Assembly: GCF_000150275.1 (NCBI RefSeq) | Contig: NW_002060945.1 | Span: 6,135,246 to 6,199,245, forward strand | DNA length: 64,000 nucleotides | Direction: 5' to 3' | Source of the DNA: Trichoplax adhaerens | Taxonomy: Eukaryota; Placozoa; Uniplacotomia; Trichoplacea; Trichoplacidae | Part shown: positions 31,891 through 46,700 of the stretch, piece after piece | Layout: every line of letters begins with the position of its first letter | How positions within the stretch are numbered: the first letter of the stretch is position 1 | Program-made: the position numbers and the translations under genes | Notes under the pieces: generated by a model | What the model saw: only the letters and a program-made list of their open reading frames with translations | Databases searched by the model: none | What the model was told of the DNA's origin: nothing

Positions 31891-32810
31891 TACACCCCCG
31901 TAGTCCGTGGCTGGGCGAAGTGACGCGTCCATTGCTGTGGTGTACAGTACAGTGTACAGTACTGTTTAGTACTGTATGACGGAACTGTACACTGTACAGA
32001 ATTGTACTTTATGTCTCATCTTCACGTCAGCCATGTGAGATCGGATCATGGTGATGATGTACTGCATAGTGTACAGTAACGGTGTGAAACAGATGTCGAA
32101 GCAGTGAAGGCGACCACTGCAGCTATAGCATAAAGACTTGACATGGCGAGTGTGTTATTTTTGCGACATCTACACCCCCGTAGTCCGTGGCTGGGCGAAT
32201 TGACGCGTCCATTGCTGTGGTGTACAGTGTACAGTACTTTTTAGTACTGTAGTATGACGGAACTGTACACTGTACAGTATTGTACAGTACTGTACTGTAC
32301 TGTACAGTATGTCTCATGGGTGACTCTCATCTTCACGTCAGCCATGTGAGATCGGATCATGGTGAGATGACAGGTTGTATGTCCCAGTGGTGATGTACAG
32401 CATAGTGTAGAGTAACGGTGTAAAACACATGTTGGGGCAGTAAAGGCGACCATTGCAGCTATAGCATAAAGACTTGACATGGCGAGTGTGTTATTTTTGC
32501 GACATCTACACCCCTGTAGTCCGTGGCTGGGCGAAGTGACGCGTCCATTGCTGTGGTGTACAGTGTACAGTACTTTTTAGTACTGTATGACGGAACTGTA
32601 CACTGTACAGAATTGTACTGTATGTCTCATGGGTGACTCTCATCTTCACGTCAGCCATGTGAGATCGGATGACAGGTTGTGTGTCCCAGTGGTGATGTAC
32701 AGCATAGTGTACAGTAACGGTGTAAAACAGATGTCGGGGCAGTGAAGGCGACCATTGCAACTATAGCATAAAGACTTGACATGGCGAGTGTGTTATTTTT
32801 GCGACATCTA
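31891..32810. repeat. Three-unit tandem array (units about 280, 336 and 304 bp)
   Basis: Units start with TACACCCCCGTAGTCCGTGG at 31891, 32171 and (with one T for C) 32507, and each ends with TTTTTGCGACATCTA. They differ by small indels and a few substitutions, for example a missing GATCATGGTGA-type segment in the third. Each unit has a central run of GTACAGT/TACTGTA palindromes and ends with the same 30 or so bases that form the start of the ORF at 32781. The array occupies most of the divergent region between RPS15 and that ORF. Confidence 0.9.
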
Positions 32811-33152
32811 TTTTACACACGGCTAGTAGGTCAGGCACATGGTTCAGCGCATAACACAACTGGACAGTCTATACCAGCGCTGGAAACAATCATCTTGTTC
32901 AGGGACTTGTATGAAAGTACACCTACTCTGGTAGAGTCCATGATAAGACGATTGCATAGCGATCGGTTTGATCAAAGCCTCAACACAGCAGAGCTGCTCC
33001 AGCATCTTCAATCCTATTTTAGCTCATTGCAGGGAAAGAGTGTTGGTTATTTGCAATCAAGGACGTTAAAAGGCCAAAAGGATTGTATTGGACAGGTAGA
33101 ACATATTAAAATTAAATCGACGGTTAGCGCAATGATACACATGATCGAATAG
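32781..33152 (+). CDS. Hypothetical 123-residue protein with mitochondrial-presequence-like N-terminus
   Basis: Single open frame from ATG 32781 to TAG 33150-33152; family not recognised. The first 29 residues (MASVLFLRHLFYTRLVGQ...) contain Arg and His but no acidic residue, as in mitochondrial targeting peptides. The rest is mixed, probably helical, with QHLQSYFSSLQG and a Lys/Ile/Val tail. An AATAAA at 33191-33196, 39 nt after the stop, suits a real 3' end just before MPHOSPH10 at 33246. The ATG and first ten codons lie inside the last unit of the tandem array, so upstream units carry start-like copies. It could instead be the last exon of a longer transcript, because acceptor-like AGs occur near 32823 and 32845. 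Confidence 0.45.
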   Translation: MASVLFLRHLFYTRLVGQAHGSAHNTTGQSIPALETIILFRDLYESTPTLVESMIRRLHSDRFDQSLNTAELLQHLQSYFSSLQGKSVGYLQSRTLKGQKDCIGQVEHIKIKSTVSAMIHMIE

Positions 33153-33190
33153 TGTCAATTTGCAATGTCGTTTTGCTTAATGGAGCTGTA

Positions 33191-33196
33191 AATAAA
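33191..33196 (+). terminator. Poly(A) signal of the small ORF
   Basis: AATAAA 39 nt after the stop at 33152 and 50 nt before the MPHOSPH10 start codon; very compact gene spacing. Confidence 0.5.
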
Positions 33197-33245
33197 GGAG
33201 AATAATATTGCAAAGTTGGGATAGTATGCAGGATAAACATGTAGA

Positions 33246-35419
33246 ATGAGCAAAATGACAACACGTACAACAGAGATGGCCGATATTACAAGTATTTTAC
33301 AATCCTTTAATCAAGTTGTTGACGATAAAACTGTCTTTATTAATCATGATATCAATACCAATGCCAAGTTATTGCAATGTACCAAAGCATTATTCGATTT
33401 TATCAAGCAAAATGAAATCGATAAAGATAAATTATCACCTTTAAAGGAGTTGATCATTGACAACTTTACTCATGAGCAGATTTGGCAAGAATTACAATTA
33501 CAAAATCAGCCTTTATTCAAAATTTTAACCAAGAATTTAAAGAGATTATCGCAAGATCGTAACTGGCGATTAATGCTTGCCAATGATGACCCACCAGAGA
33601 TGAATAGTCAAGGAAATTCGGCCGATAGTGACGTCGAGGATGAAGAATCCATGGATCATGATAATGATAATGCAGAGAAATCCAAAAGGGTACGATTTGA
33701 TATCGATAGTGCAAACACCCTGGAGAGCTCAGTCACAAAGAGCGAAAAGGGAAATAAATTGAAAAAGAAGAGCGCGGTCGATGATCAGTTCTTTAAATTA
33801 GATCAAATGAATCAGTTTTTACAATTAGAAGAGCAAAAGATCAATGATCAAACTCAAAATCATCTCCAAGATGATGCTGATGACGATGATGATATAGATA
33901 TGTTCGCTGATGTGGACAGCGAGGACGATCAAGACTGGGAACAGGCTATACGCCAAACTGCAAAGTTGGTCGGTAAAAGTAAGACGAGTAGTGACAAAAA
34001 TAAGAAAGAAATCAAATATGAGGATTTTTTTGATCCACCACCGGATGAAGAAAGCTCTATTGGTAAGAAAAGTAAAGGAGCCAGCATGCAATTAAAGGAT
34101 ATCGATCATAACCTATCGGATTCCCAAGATGATAATGACTTTGAAGATGAAGTTGATTTAAGTTTAAACGCCACTTTTGGCGATGATGATGATGATGATG
34201 ATAACAGTGATATCCAATATGATGATGCGTCGGACGAGAAGGAAAATGAGAAACTTTCTATGCATCAAAAGCGTCAAGATCAATTGAAAGCTGTCATATC
34301 AGATTACGAAGAAGCTAGTTTAATGGATAAACCTTGGCAGTTGCATGGCGAAGTATCAGCTCGTCAACGACCAGCAAATAGTTTACTGGAGGAAGACTTA
34401 ATTTTTGATATTGCAGCCAATAAAACTCCTGTGATAACAGAAGAGAAGTCGTTGACTTTGGAAGATGTTATAAAGCAAAGAATTAAAGATGAAGCATGGG
34501 ATGATGTCCAACGTAAAGAAAAACCGATGGAGCAACCTTTTGAATATAGAAAAAGGATTGAATTGGATCATGAAAAGAGTAAATTGAGTTTAAGTGAAAT
34601 TTACGAAAAGGAATATCTTAAACAAACACAAGGTGTTAAAGTACAAGAGAAGCCGGAAATTACTGAAGGCAAAGAATTAATGAAGAGTTTGTTTGCGAAA
34701 TTAGATGCCTTATCCAATTTTCATTTTACCCCTAAGCCGGTAAGTATGCTTTGCTTGCTTACATCGGTATCACTATAGATACGTTTAAAGTTGATTTTTT
34801 CTTGAACTATTACATTTGCATGGAATACTTTTATTACTCTGCTACTGTTTTGTTAAGCAAATGAACAAACGCGTATGATTTTCCTTACGAACAGTAAGTA
34901 ATTGTATTTTTTTGTCAATTATTGAATCAACAGCCAAAGAAAGAGATTGAAGTGGTTGTTAATGCACCTGCTATAAGTATGGAAGAGGTTGCACCAGTAA
35001 GCGTTAGCGATGCAGCTTTATTAGCACCTGAAGAAGTCAAAGCAAAGTCTAGATCGGAATTGAAGGGAGAAAGTGAGAAAACTACCACTGATAAATTACG
35101 AGAAAGAAAATTGAGAAAGAAAAGTAAAAAATTAAGATTTAAAGAAATGAGTCAGAAAAACAAGTCTTTAGCAAAAGTGAATATTGGCCGTGGTAGTAAA
35201 CACGATAAAAAGGAAGCTATACAACGCTTGAAAAAAGAAGGCGGTTTAAATAGTGTTAGTATTGTTGATGATCGAAATAGTAGTAAAAGTAGAAAGACAC
35301 TGTCATCAACTACCTTTTTTGATAAATTACAAAAAGAAGCCAAGCGAGATGTTGAAGGTAGAACTGCTAAGAGAACAAGTGTTAAGAGGAAGTTGACCGC
35401 CGCATCTCTTAAACTGTAA
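33246..35419 (+). CDS. MPHOSPH10: U3 snoRNP protein MPP10, complete (2 exons, about 659 residues)
   Basis: Nucleolar scaffold of the small-subunit processome; binds IMP3 and IMP4 and is needed for early 18S rRNA cleavages. Exons 33246-34739 and 34934-35419, joined by a GTAAGT...AACAG intron. Length is close to human MPP10 (681). Visible signatures: the IMP4-binding type segment KYEDFFDPP, long acidic Asp/Glu runs around residues 195-330, the conserved block KPWQLHGEVSARQRPANSLL, EKPFEY-like EQPFEYRKRIELDHEK, and after the junction ISMEEVAPVSVSDAALLAPE. The C-terminus is Lys/Arg-rich (KLRERKLRKKSKKLRFKEM), as expected for a nucleolar RNP protein. Start is uncertain among Met codons 1, 4 and 11. 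A single intron is unusual among its intron-rich neighbours. Confidence 0.95.
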
Positions 35420-36653
35420 ATTATACTTCAAATTCCCGTAGTTAATTGTGTTACTTATCTTATGGCTAAAGGGAGCATAATGTTCTTGTTAAACTATAAA
35501 ATGAAAACTTAGTACATACACGTACAGTATGCTGTACATGTCAACTACAACTTACGATAATATCGTGCATTACGGTTAACTTTGATAAAATAATTCTTTT
35601 ATCAGGCGTATTAATGATGCAGATGTATCCGTTTTGATTCAATAAACTATATTAGTGAGCCTGGCGATCATGTCGTATTTTTACGAACACGTGTATGCCG
35701 GATACACGTATTTTGCTCGCTAACGCTACCTTCTTTCCATTGTATGAAAGGGGCTTGATTAGACATAATCTAAAGTTTAAAATTATCCAATTTGTATATC
35801 ATCTGTCATTTTGTTTGAATGCTATCAAATTCTATCGTTAAATTTAATATTGGTCATATTAGTAAGTTTCCATGCTTACGATTAAATAAATAGAAAAACT
35901 TTGTTTGAAATAGCCCTTGTTGAATTTTAACTTTAGTACTGTACGTTTGATTGACTACAAATAGCAAACTACGGCCGATAGTGTCAAGTTGGGCTCAAGG
36001 CGTATTAATCATTTCAGCAATCATACTTGTAACGTATTAACTCGTATTTTTGGCCATTAATTTTGTAACGATACACAAAAGTGACAGCTACTATAAGTAG
36101 CATAGTCATGAATGAAAATGACTGCTACATCAGTATGTAACTTTAATGGTGCCAGTTGGATAGTTCTGACTCTAACAGTGTAGTACAAGCTTTGATCCAG
36201 TTGCAGTAGTGATTTTGTCATCTATATCTAGATTTGCTATCAGCACAGGACAAGAAGTACGTTTGAATCAATTTTTTATACTTGACGTATAAATTTAAAT
36301 ATTTATTAATTATTAGGTTAAGGCAGTGCATACTGCTTACTTAGTTTTGTCTGTCATAACAGTAAGTAAATAATTTGCGGTTAGAAATAATTTCAATAAA
36401 AATGATTTTTAACGTTGTACTGTACAAAGCAAAATGACTCGTATGCATAGCTGTATCTTTTATCTAACCCTATCACAAATGTTTATAATAGTTTGTCACG
36501 ATGTTTGCTATATGTTAAAAGAATATAGTGTATATTACATGAAGCATAATCAAATTATAGCAATATCAATGGACAATTATTAAAACTTTTGCGTAAATTA
36601 GCAACGTGGAGAACTTATGCCTAGAACAAATTATCGTCGGCATTAATCCATAT
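35420..36653. other. Intergenic region between convergent MPHOSPH10 and NDUFS7
   Basis: Tail-to-tail spacer of about 1.2 kb, AT-rich, no gene seen. AATAAA at 35641-35646 is a likely poly(A) signal for MPHOSPH10. A few TACTGTAC words occur (35525-35537, 35936-35943, 36417-36424). For NDUFS7 an AATAAA overlaps the stop codon itself. Confidence 0.6.
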
Positions 36654-39108
<2,455 letters not shown>

Positions 39109-39457
39109 GCTTTCTCATCCATCAATATTGTATACTGTATGCTACAGTAAAGAAAAACAAGCTTTAGGGGGGGGGGTACTGTCTATTGGTGCAGTGTGCA
39201 GTACCTTACGGTATAGTACTGTGTGATACAGTCTTCAGTGTACATGGTACAGTATGAGGCAATCACTATTCTATTCTACAGTATAGTACAGTGGAACTGA
39301 ATGCGGTGCCATATTGCGCAGACGCACATTAATGCAATACAAAACACAGAAGGACAGACAGAACACAAGTTCGTTTTTTGCATGGGGAAACATTTTCTTT
39401 GTGCACATACAGTACTATACGGCAGTAAAGACTACTTGATTGAAATCGTCACCTTGT

Positions 39458-39530
39458 GCATAAAGATTGTCACCTTTATGTAGAAAAGAGAGTTACTCTC
39501 TTAATGGAGTGAAGGTGACAATTTTTATGC
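39458..39530. repeat. Nested palindrome, possible miniature element
   Basis: Outer arms GCATAAAGATTGTCACCTT (39458-39476) and its near-perfect inverse (39512-39530, one mismatch in 19) enclose a second palindrome AAGAGAGT-T-ACTCTCTT at 39486-39502. The whole 73 bp could fold into a two-tier hairpin. No coding content and no clear target-site duplication. Confidence 0.7.
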
Positions 39531-39573
39531 AACGGGTATAATTTTTGACTGAGTAGTCCATGACTGTAGCCAT

Positions 39574-39641
39574 GTTGATGTCGATATCCTAATTAAATAC
39601 TCAACGTAAGTCGCTTAATTATTAAAGGTATCGACATCAAC
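39574..39641. repeat. Inverted repeat with 15-16 bp arms
   Basis: GTTGATGTCGATATCC at 39574-39589 is mirrored by GGTATCGACATCAAC at 39627-39641, one base shorter, around a 37 bp AT-rich centre. Could be a small hairpin element next to the nested palindrome 40 bp upstream. Confidence 0.6.
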
Positions 39642-39664
39642 CGGATAATTTTTATCACATTAAA

Positions 39665-39835
39665 TTAATTTTACACTGTATAGGATTGAATGCTGTAAAT
39701 TATTCAATCCACCCTCGTAATATCGAAACAGATACTTTACTGCATTCGATTAATTTTATTTACGGTGTATAGGATTGAACGCTGCAAAGTATTCAATTCG
39801 TCCTCGCAATATTAAATCTAGATTGATATTGTTTC
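39665..39835. repeat. Diverged direct repeat, period about 89 bp
   Basis: Two copies of a segment containing TTAATTTTA, then TGTATAGGATTGAA, GCTG(C/T)AAA, TATTCAAT and CCTCG(T/C)AATAT, with the GGATTGAA core at about 39683 and 39772. Identity is partial, so the duplication is old. Non-coding. Confidence 0.6.
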
Positions 39836-42800
39836 CATCCTACGACATTGTACAGCGGTAAATTGTCCACGTCAAATTGTCCTAGACCCACAGCCTACGG
39901 CCGTTGACTAATAATTAATTATATGCAATATCTGGGCCCAGTCAGGGATTACTCAACGATTTTCTGCTTTAAGAAGAGACTTAAAAAGAGTCCCTGGCCC
40001 AGTGTGCTGTATACTATGTACAGTACATTACTGTACACGATTTCGAAGAATAACCGAAAAAATCATCTTGCACTAATGGCCGCCGGCGGTCCCCTCTCTT
40101 CTTTTTTACATACTGTACAGTGTACAGTCATGAACTACTAAAATATGATTATTGTAGTGTATTCTGTATTTTAGTAGTCCATGATACGGTAGTCGATCTT
40201 TCACTCTTGTCTTGGCGTCCCTTTTGCTTTAGCATTATCTTGCTTTCATATGGTACTTACTACCGTACTCGGTCTACGGAACTGTGGCGATAAAAGAAAG
40301 AAAAATAGAAACCTCCATCAACATCAGCATCACAACTATAGTGTTTTCTTTTCTTTTACCTCTAGTACTTTTCATCTAAAGACCAGTACTACAGTACTAT
40401 AAACCACTAAGTGTACAACATGTTTTTTCTTCTTTCTTTGATTTGTATGACTAAGCAGCTTTTCAAATTGGCAGTATTGTAATGGCACATTGCACAGTAT
40501 GTCAACATAAATTTAAAATTTAGAAAGAAAATAAAAAAAATTAAAATGTTGACACCAATTGGAACCGGACAGAAATAAAGGTTGAATTTCCATAAAGATG
40601 GCAATACTGTGCAGTATTATTTTAGAGGCGCATAGTGCACACAACATAACTGCATCTTTTTCTTTTTGTTGTAAAAGCGGTTAATTAGCAAAATCACAGC
40701 TATTCATTGCTCGTGCTATAGTACTGTATAGTATTACGCTTGCATATTGGCCGTACAGTATCATTAGACTACTGTATTGGCAATGGAAAACTTTGATTAT
40801 TTTACGATAAATTTAAATTGAAAGTTTCCAGCAGTCAAACATGCAATTTACTATCTATACCCAAGGACTGCATAGAATATCTGCGTATTACTACGTAATC
40901 CTTTTAATTAAATCATTATTTATTGATTAGAGGTTTCTGTTCGCACAATAGTTATTGATTTAAAGCCATATTGATTTCCTCTTTCCATGACAATAGACCA
41001 ACAATGAATTTCGCCTTACGGTTTCATGCATACAGAAATTTAAAAGGGTTCATTGATTAATTCTAATTCTGGGATTTACATAAGCTAAAAATCGAGTTTT
41101 ATGTTTGCATGAAGGCGATTATAAATTCGTAAGCGTTTTACGTTATTACGTATTAAGGCTCAACTAAACGAAACTGTAAAGTGCGTATATTGGAAAATTG
41201 TTGTTTTTCTACTGTACGTATACAGTACAGCAGAAAGGCTTACAGCCATGATAGAATACTGTATACGCTTAGTGTAAACGGTAAAATAATGATCATCGTC
41301 ATTTAATGACGATTCATTAATGAATTGCCAACAGTTTCGTAACTTATGTGCTTATAGCATACGGGCCATCATCATGTTCATCAACCCCCACACACTTTTA
41401 CGGTATCTTTGTAGGTAACAATCGGCGTGGATTTATGACTCATAAACTACAACGCAATTGTTTAGTCATATGTCTTATTACGATCTTTCTATAAATCTCC
41501 ATGCAAATTATTTGCGTTAGCAAAGAGAAGAAGAATGCTAATACATCAGGCAAATAACTTCGAATTATTGTTCCAAGAAAACATCCAAAGTTGCGGCTAT
41601 AAACTACCACAGCTTGCTAGATACGCTTTTGAGATAATCAATCTAAAAAAATTAGTGTCATTCCCTGAGCTACCCTGGGCTCTATAATACGCATATTTAC
41701 GAATTCGAAGGCTGTTTCATGAAATCCATTTCTACTACAATGTTGACTATTGACATTCCACGGTTATTCTTGATCACACACGCACTATTTCTTAGTTTAC
41801 AATACTATATATATACAGTCTATATATACTGTCAATGCATGTGACGAATAGGCGGTACATGAACTGTTCATTTACCTATTTTCACTTATTAATTCATTTA
41901 TTCATTACAAGTAGAAATGATATAAACAGGTTAAGATTGGAATGATTGCGCCTTGATTTAAGTCATCCACCTACATCAAGTTGAAAGTAATTGTTATGAC
42001 AAGCTCAAGATTAGCTAGCGTTCGATGGAGTAATATACTTTATGTAACGGTAGTAGATACTCTCAAGGTGTTCCATGAGCAAAAGATTTGTCGTTTAGTT
42101 AAGCAAGAAGAGAGTATGATGAATTTATGGTTTGTATTACAGTATAATTATCGCTTTTGATGACTTACAATTTGTGTCAAAATGACGAAGCTGTACTGAT
42201 TTGCATAGCCCACTTTCGGTACTCTCTATTCTACTATATACTTCAACACCGGAATATTAAAAGGGTACTTTATACAGCTGACAATACAATACTGTACAAC
42301 CATGATCATATGCGTAGAAATGACTTCCAAGATGCGATTCATGAATTCAATACACATCTATGAATATAATACCACGTTGTGATTCTTTTAATGCTATAAT
42401 AAAATCAATCAATCCATCACCCCCCAAAATCAAAATTAAATACACTATCCAAAACTATCGAGTATTGCTGGTCTGCCTATCCACGCTCGCTGCTACTTTT
42501 TGTGTAAATATTGGCAACTTAGAAGATCCATTGGAGGAAATGATAGCCATTGCTGATATACGAGCTCTATAATCTGTTGTGAAATTTTGAATAAATGCAT
42601 GGGTTATGATCGACTGCGAGTCAGATGGAATTCATTTTTTTTTTCTTTCTATTTGCGGGCTTGTAGTTTCAGTCATTGTATCACGTTATTCGAGATTTGG
42701 TCAATTTTAATCGTTCCAATTTGGAGTTTAGTATTGTAAACCCATTGACTACACAGAGATTGTAGGCTTTGGCAAGCCAGCCAGCATCGAGATAAATGGA

Positions 42801-43787
42801 ATATCTCGATGTCCATCTCAGAGTCAATTGGTCACGATGATGATTCAATTTCTCCATGTTGAAAATCATTTCTAGTCCCTATTATTCGTCCTATGGGGAT
42901 TACTTCAAAATGGAAAATCCACCAGTATCACTACCTACTTTTAGTGCCCACTGTAGGACGAATAACAAACACTTTTGTAGCCATCATCCCACGTTAATGG
43001 CAAGAAACCAACAGCGAGCCATTAATGCTCTGTCCACATACGGCGTTTGGCGTACGTCATTTTTCTCCATGACAATACCCGTAGAAATGAGTCTTGCAGT
43101 GAAATGCACTGTAGGACGGGCAAGGATGACGATTACGATCAGCTACTCAAACAGCAAGTTTGATTGCTAGCTCTTGACTATGGTGGCCACGGATGACTTC
43201 AGCTTCGTCGTGCTGCAGTATAAACTACTCTCGATTCACAGTACTAAGTACTGTAAGTAGTGTGGGTATAAAACCGTCCAGATTGCACTTCCTGTTCAGG
43301 TCTGGCGTTTCTCCAAGTCCCGCATTCACTGCATTTTACGGCATAGAATTATTAATTGGTAGAATAAATAAATTAATGCTATTGCTAGCCATTGAAAGAT
43401 CTTGATTCATAGAAGACTTTGGAACGATGACTGCGATTAAAAGAGTATCAACATGATCCAATTTGACTGGTATCGATCTTTTGATAGGGTATCCATGGAT
43501 TTTTAAATTGACTGAGAATAGATATTATTCGTCAGTCTTGGACTTTGGTAATTTTTTTTCCGCTATAGACGTCGCTAGTACTGGATGCAATGGCCTTGTT
43601 GAATTGGAGTAGATCGTACAAATTATTGTTGAATTAACGCCTAGTCATCACTGAATTTTCAATTACTATATTATCACTACCAGTTCTCATTGATATCTGG
43701 TCTATCGCTCTTCAAGTCAATATCATTCAACGTACATTACGAGCCGATACTGGATGGGAAGAAAAGCTTAATTGATTGGATATCAAG

Positions 43788-46700
43788 ATGGCGTATCAAT
43801 CAAGAAGAGCACAACGTATTGCCGATTATTTTGTTATGGTAGGATTGCAAAATACAGACAGCCCGATGCAAGAACGTGAATGTAATGAGACTTTAGGCAA
43901 TACCGTTGTCCCCAGGCCTACTGAACCCATCACCGATATTACTGTTATTTGTAGAAGTGTTGGAGAAGATGTACCTCCAGGTAGGAGAGTTGTATTCTTC
44001 TCTCACCATCAACGCGTAGTAGTCAAATAACTTGATTAGTATTGTAAATGGAAACGCTTCAACAACATGTAATACAATCTATTTCACCTGGAAAAGAAAT
44101 ACGACTGTGCTTTCTGTTATTTGATGCTATTCAATGAATTGTTTAATTTTATTGATACTCCATTTACTGCAGTAACTACATTTTGACAGTTTCCATTATT
44201 AGTTGCCATATATCACGGGCAATAAATACTCAGCAAAGTAAACCGGCGTACGTGTATTTACAAGTCCTGAAGGCATACGCGTATTACCAGTGCTTCTTTC
44301 ATTTTTCACATTATTTTCTTCTTTTTTTGGGGGGGGGGAATTTAACTTCAAATCATTTCATGACCTTGTACATAGAATGGAAAAGTTAGTAAAAGTCAAA
44401 AAATGAAGGAAGCTGCATTTCCCCAGATTTTATAATTTAACAACTGTGAAACAAGCAGAAACAGACGGCTTGTAATGTATTGTGCTCCAGTGCGTAAACT
44501 TAGATGAATATCTTTTGTATCCCACGGTCAAGGTTATACCTGCGTAGAAAATACTTTAAGTGGGTATGCTGCTGATCTCAATTATGGTAGCTTCCGCGGC
44601 TTTTCTTATTACCTTTGCTTCCGTCGTGGCACCGATGAACCTCCTATAACCGATATTAGGTAAAAAAAATTGTACTACCTTCTCGTAAATTGAAAGTAGA
44701 AAAGAAATGCTATTATCCTATCCTTAATTCAGCACACACTGCGGTAGAATGGGTTCCCACGATAATTACTTAGCTGTTATAAACTTGAATTTCCCTCCTA
44801 CCATTATTTTCATTTCCCTGATAATGGTAATATGGCAATTTTCCACTACAATTGTTTTCATCTTATTCATCTTTTAATGCGAATAGTGTTTACTATGGTG
44901 GTAAAGAGAAACTACCTAGTGGCTATCAAATAGTTAAGACGACGGCATATGGGAGATCAGCAGATTTGAATTATAAGTCTAAGCCGTCCACATTCTTGGC
45001 ATTTCGCCGTGCCGCTTCAGCTGGTGGACATAATCAGTTAGCAATTACAAGTATTGGTGTTGTACTCAGCAGCAAGGTATCAAGAGGGAAAATTACTTTT
45101 AAAATAATTATGGAACAGGAATAACATCTACAATCAAACAGTATAGTTCATTTTTTCTTCATTTAAAAAAAATGAATTTATTCTTATTATTATGTATTAG
45201 GGAGAAAGTCCACCGCATACATTCCATATAGTAAAAAGATGTCTTAACAAAAGCATTGTAAGATTAACAGCTTTAGTTGTTTACAAATCTTCAAGTTGGA
45301 TTATAAATACGCTATGTAACCCTATATGCAAAGATACAGCACACCTAGAACGCTTTGAGACTTATTATACTGTATGTTTAATTTTTTGTATAACAGATTG
45401 GATCTGAAGTTCATCTTTGCTACAATAAAGCCATAGTACAAGCTCGTTCAATTCGCTACAAAGCAGGTTCGCATTAATTAATGTTGATATTAACGTCATT
45501 CATCAAGGCAATTTACGACTTCGTTGAACGTATCGCTTGGATATAAAACCGACATTGATTTTAATTTAATCTTAATATTAGACGTACTAAGTCGATACCC
45601 TTTAAAGGATCATAGCTGGTTTGCTCTGCCAGATAGTGTTGTTTTATTTTGTCTGCCTATGGGAGCTGTTGTTGAGTATTGGTCAGACCATGCCGTTCAT
45701 CCATTACCGATGTTTTCAACGTTTGCTCTAACTCAGGAATCGGGTGATAAGGTATCGGCAAATCGTATGATGTACTGTACTCTACTCTACTTATTAAATG
45801 TATGATGGATAATTAAAAATTAATGTAATATGAAAGTCTTGATTTACCTTCCTATTTTACCATATTTCAATACTATTTAAAATTTAATTAGGTATATGGT
45901 GCTGCTGTAACATTTTATGAACAATTACCGTCTGATATGTGGACACCATATATGGAACGAGTTTTTAAGGTAAAGAAATTGATTCACCGTTAGTAATTAC
46001 AGTAATGCATTCCAACGTTTACTGTAATATTATTAAGTACGGTTATTGCAACTTATCAAAAGACATTTCATTCTGTTTGCCTACTGCTTACAGAAATCCG
46101 ATCCTAAGCAAGCCTATGCGACTAAGTGTATTTGTCTTCTATCTCATTGGCCTTTTTTTGATACTTTTCGGTGGTTTTTACGTAATCTTTATAGAATATC
46201 TGTATCTGCACAAACTGAGATTCCAATCGAAAGGTATTAAAACTATTATACTTTGCTTGTAAAGAACCACGTAACCTAGCATAGAATTTTATGAATATTA
46301 AAATTCTTATGTATATACAAACTATTGTAACCAATGTTTTATGGGATTTCATCAGGTATGTAACCCATTTTATGGATGCTGTACCATTTCCACCACCCGA
46401 TCGACCACAGATATTGTTGCAGGTACGATGGAAGTCTTATTTATAAAGTACCATACCGTTGATGTAATGGTTACAATTACATCTCATTTACAGATGGGTC
46501 ATGAAAAGCATTATTTGCAAAGGCCTGTCGATTCTCCTTTACCATTAAGGTTAAGTAATGACGATCGTATGCATATTATTACAAGGAATATTATTGACAC
46601 AGTACTTGACCTTACCATCTCACAAGTTTATAAAGAAAATTTTTTGATACATACTTTTATTCTATTACAGTGGTGCTTCCTTTATTAATTTCTTACGCTG

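Larger units (their letters stand above)
39109..43787. other. Gene-poor region with small repeats
   Basis: About 4.7 kb between NDUFS7 and DENND4 (head-to-head). It holds a run of ten G at 39167-39176, a nested palindrome (39458-39530), an inverted repeat (39574-39641), a direct repeat (39665-39835) and many TACTGTA words (39190-39300, 40010-40125, 41210-41235). Open frames such as 42360-42572 and 42856-43170 are not supported by homology or splice structure. The promoter of DENND4 must lie near its right end but no core element is clear. Confidence 0.5.

Noticed and set aside
42856-43170. 104-codon frame before DENND4
   Set aside because: No homology, no splice context and no codon pattern like neighbours; could be chance or decayed sequence.
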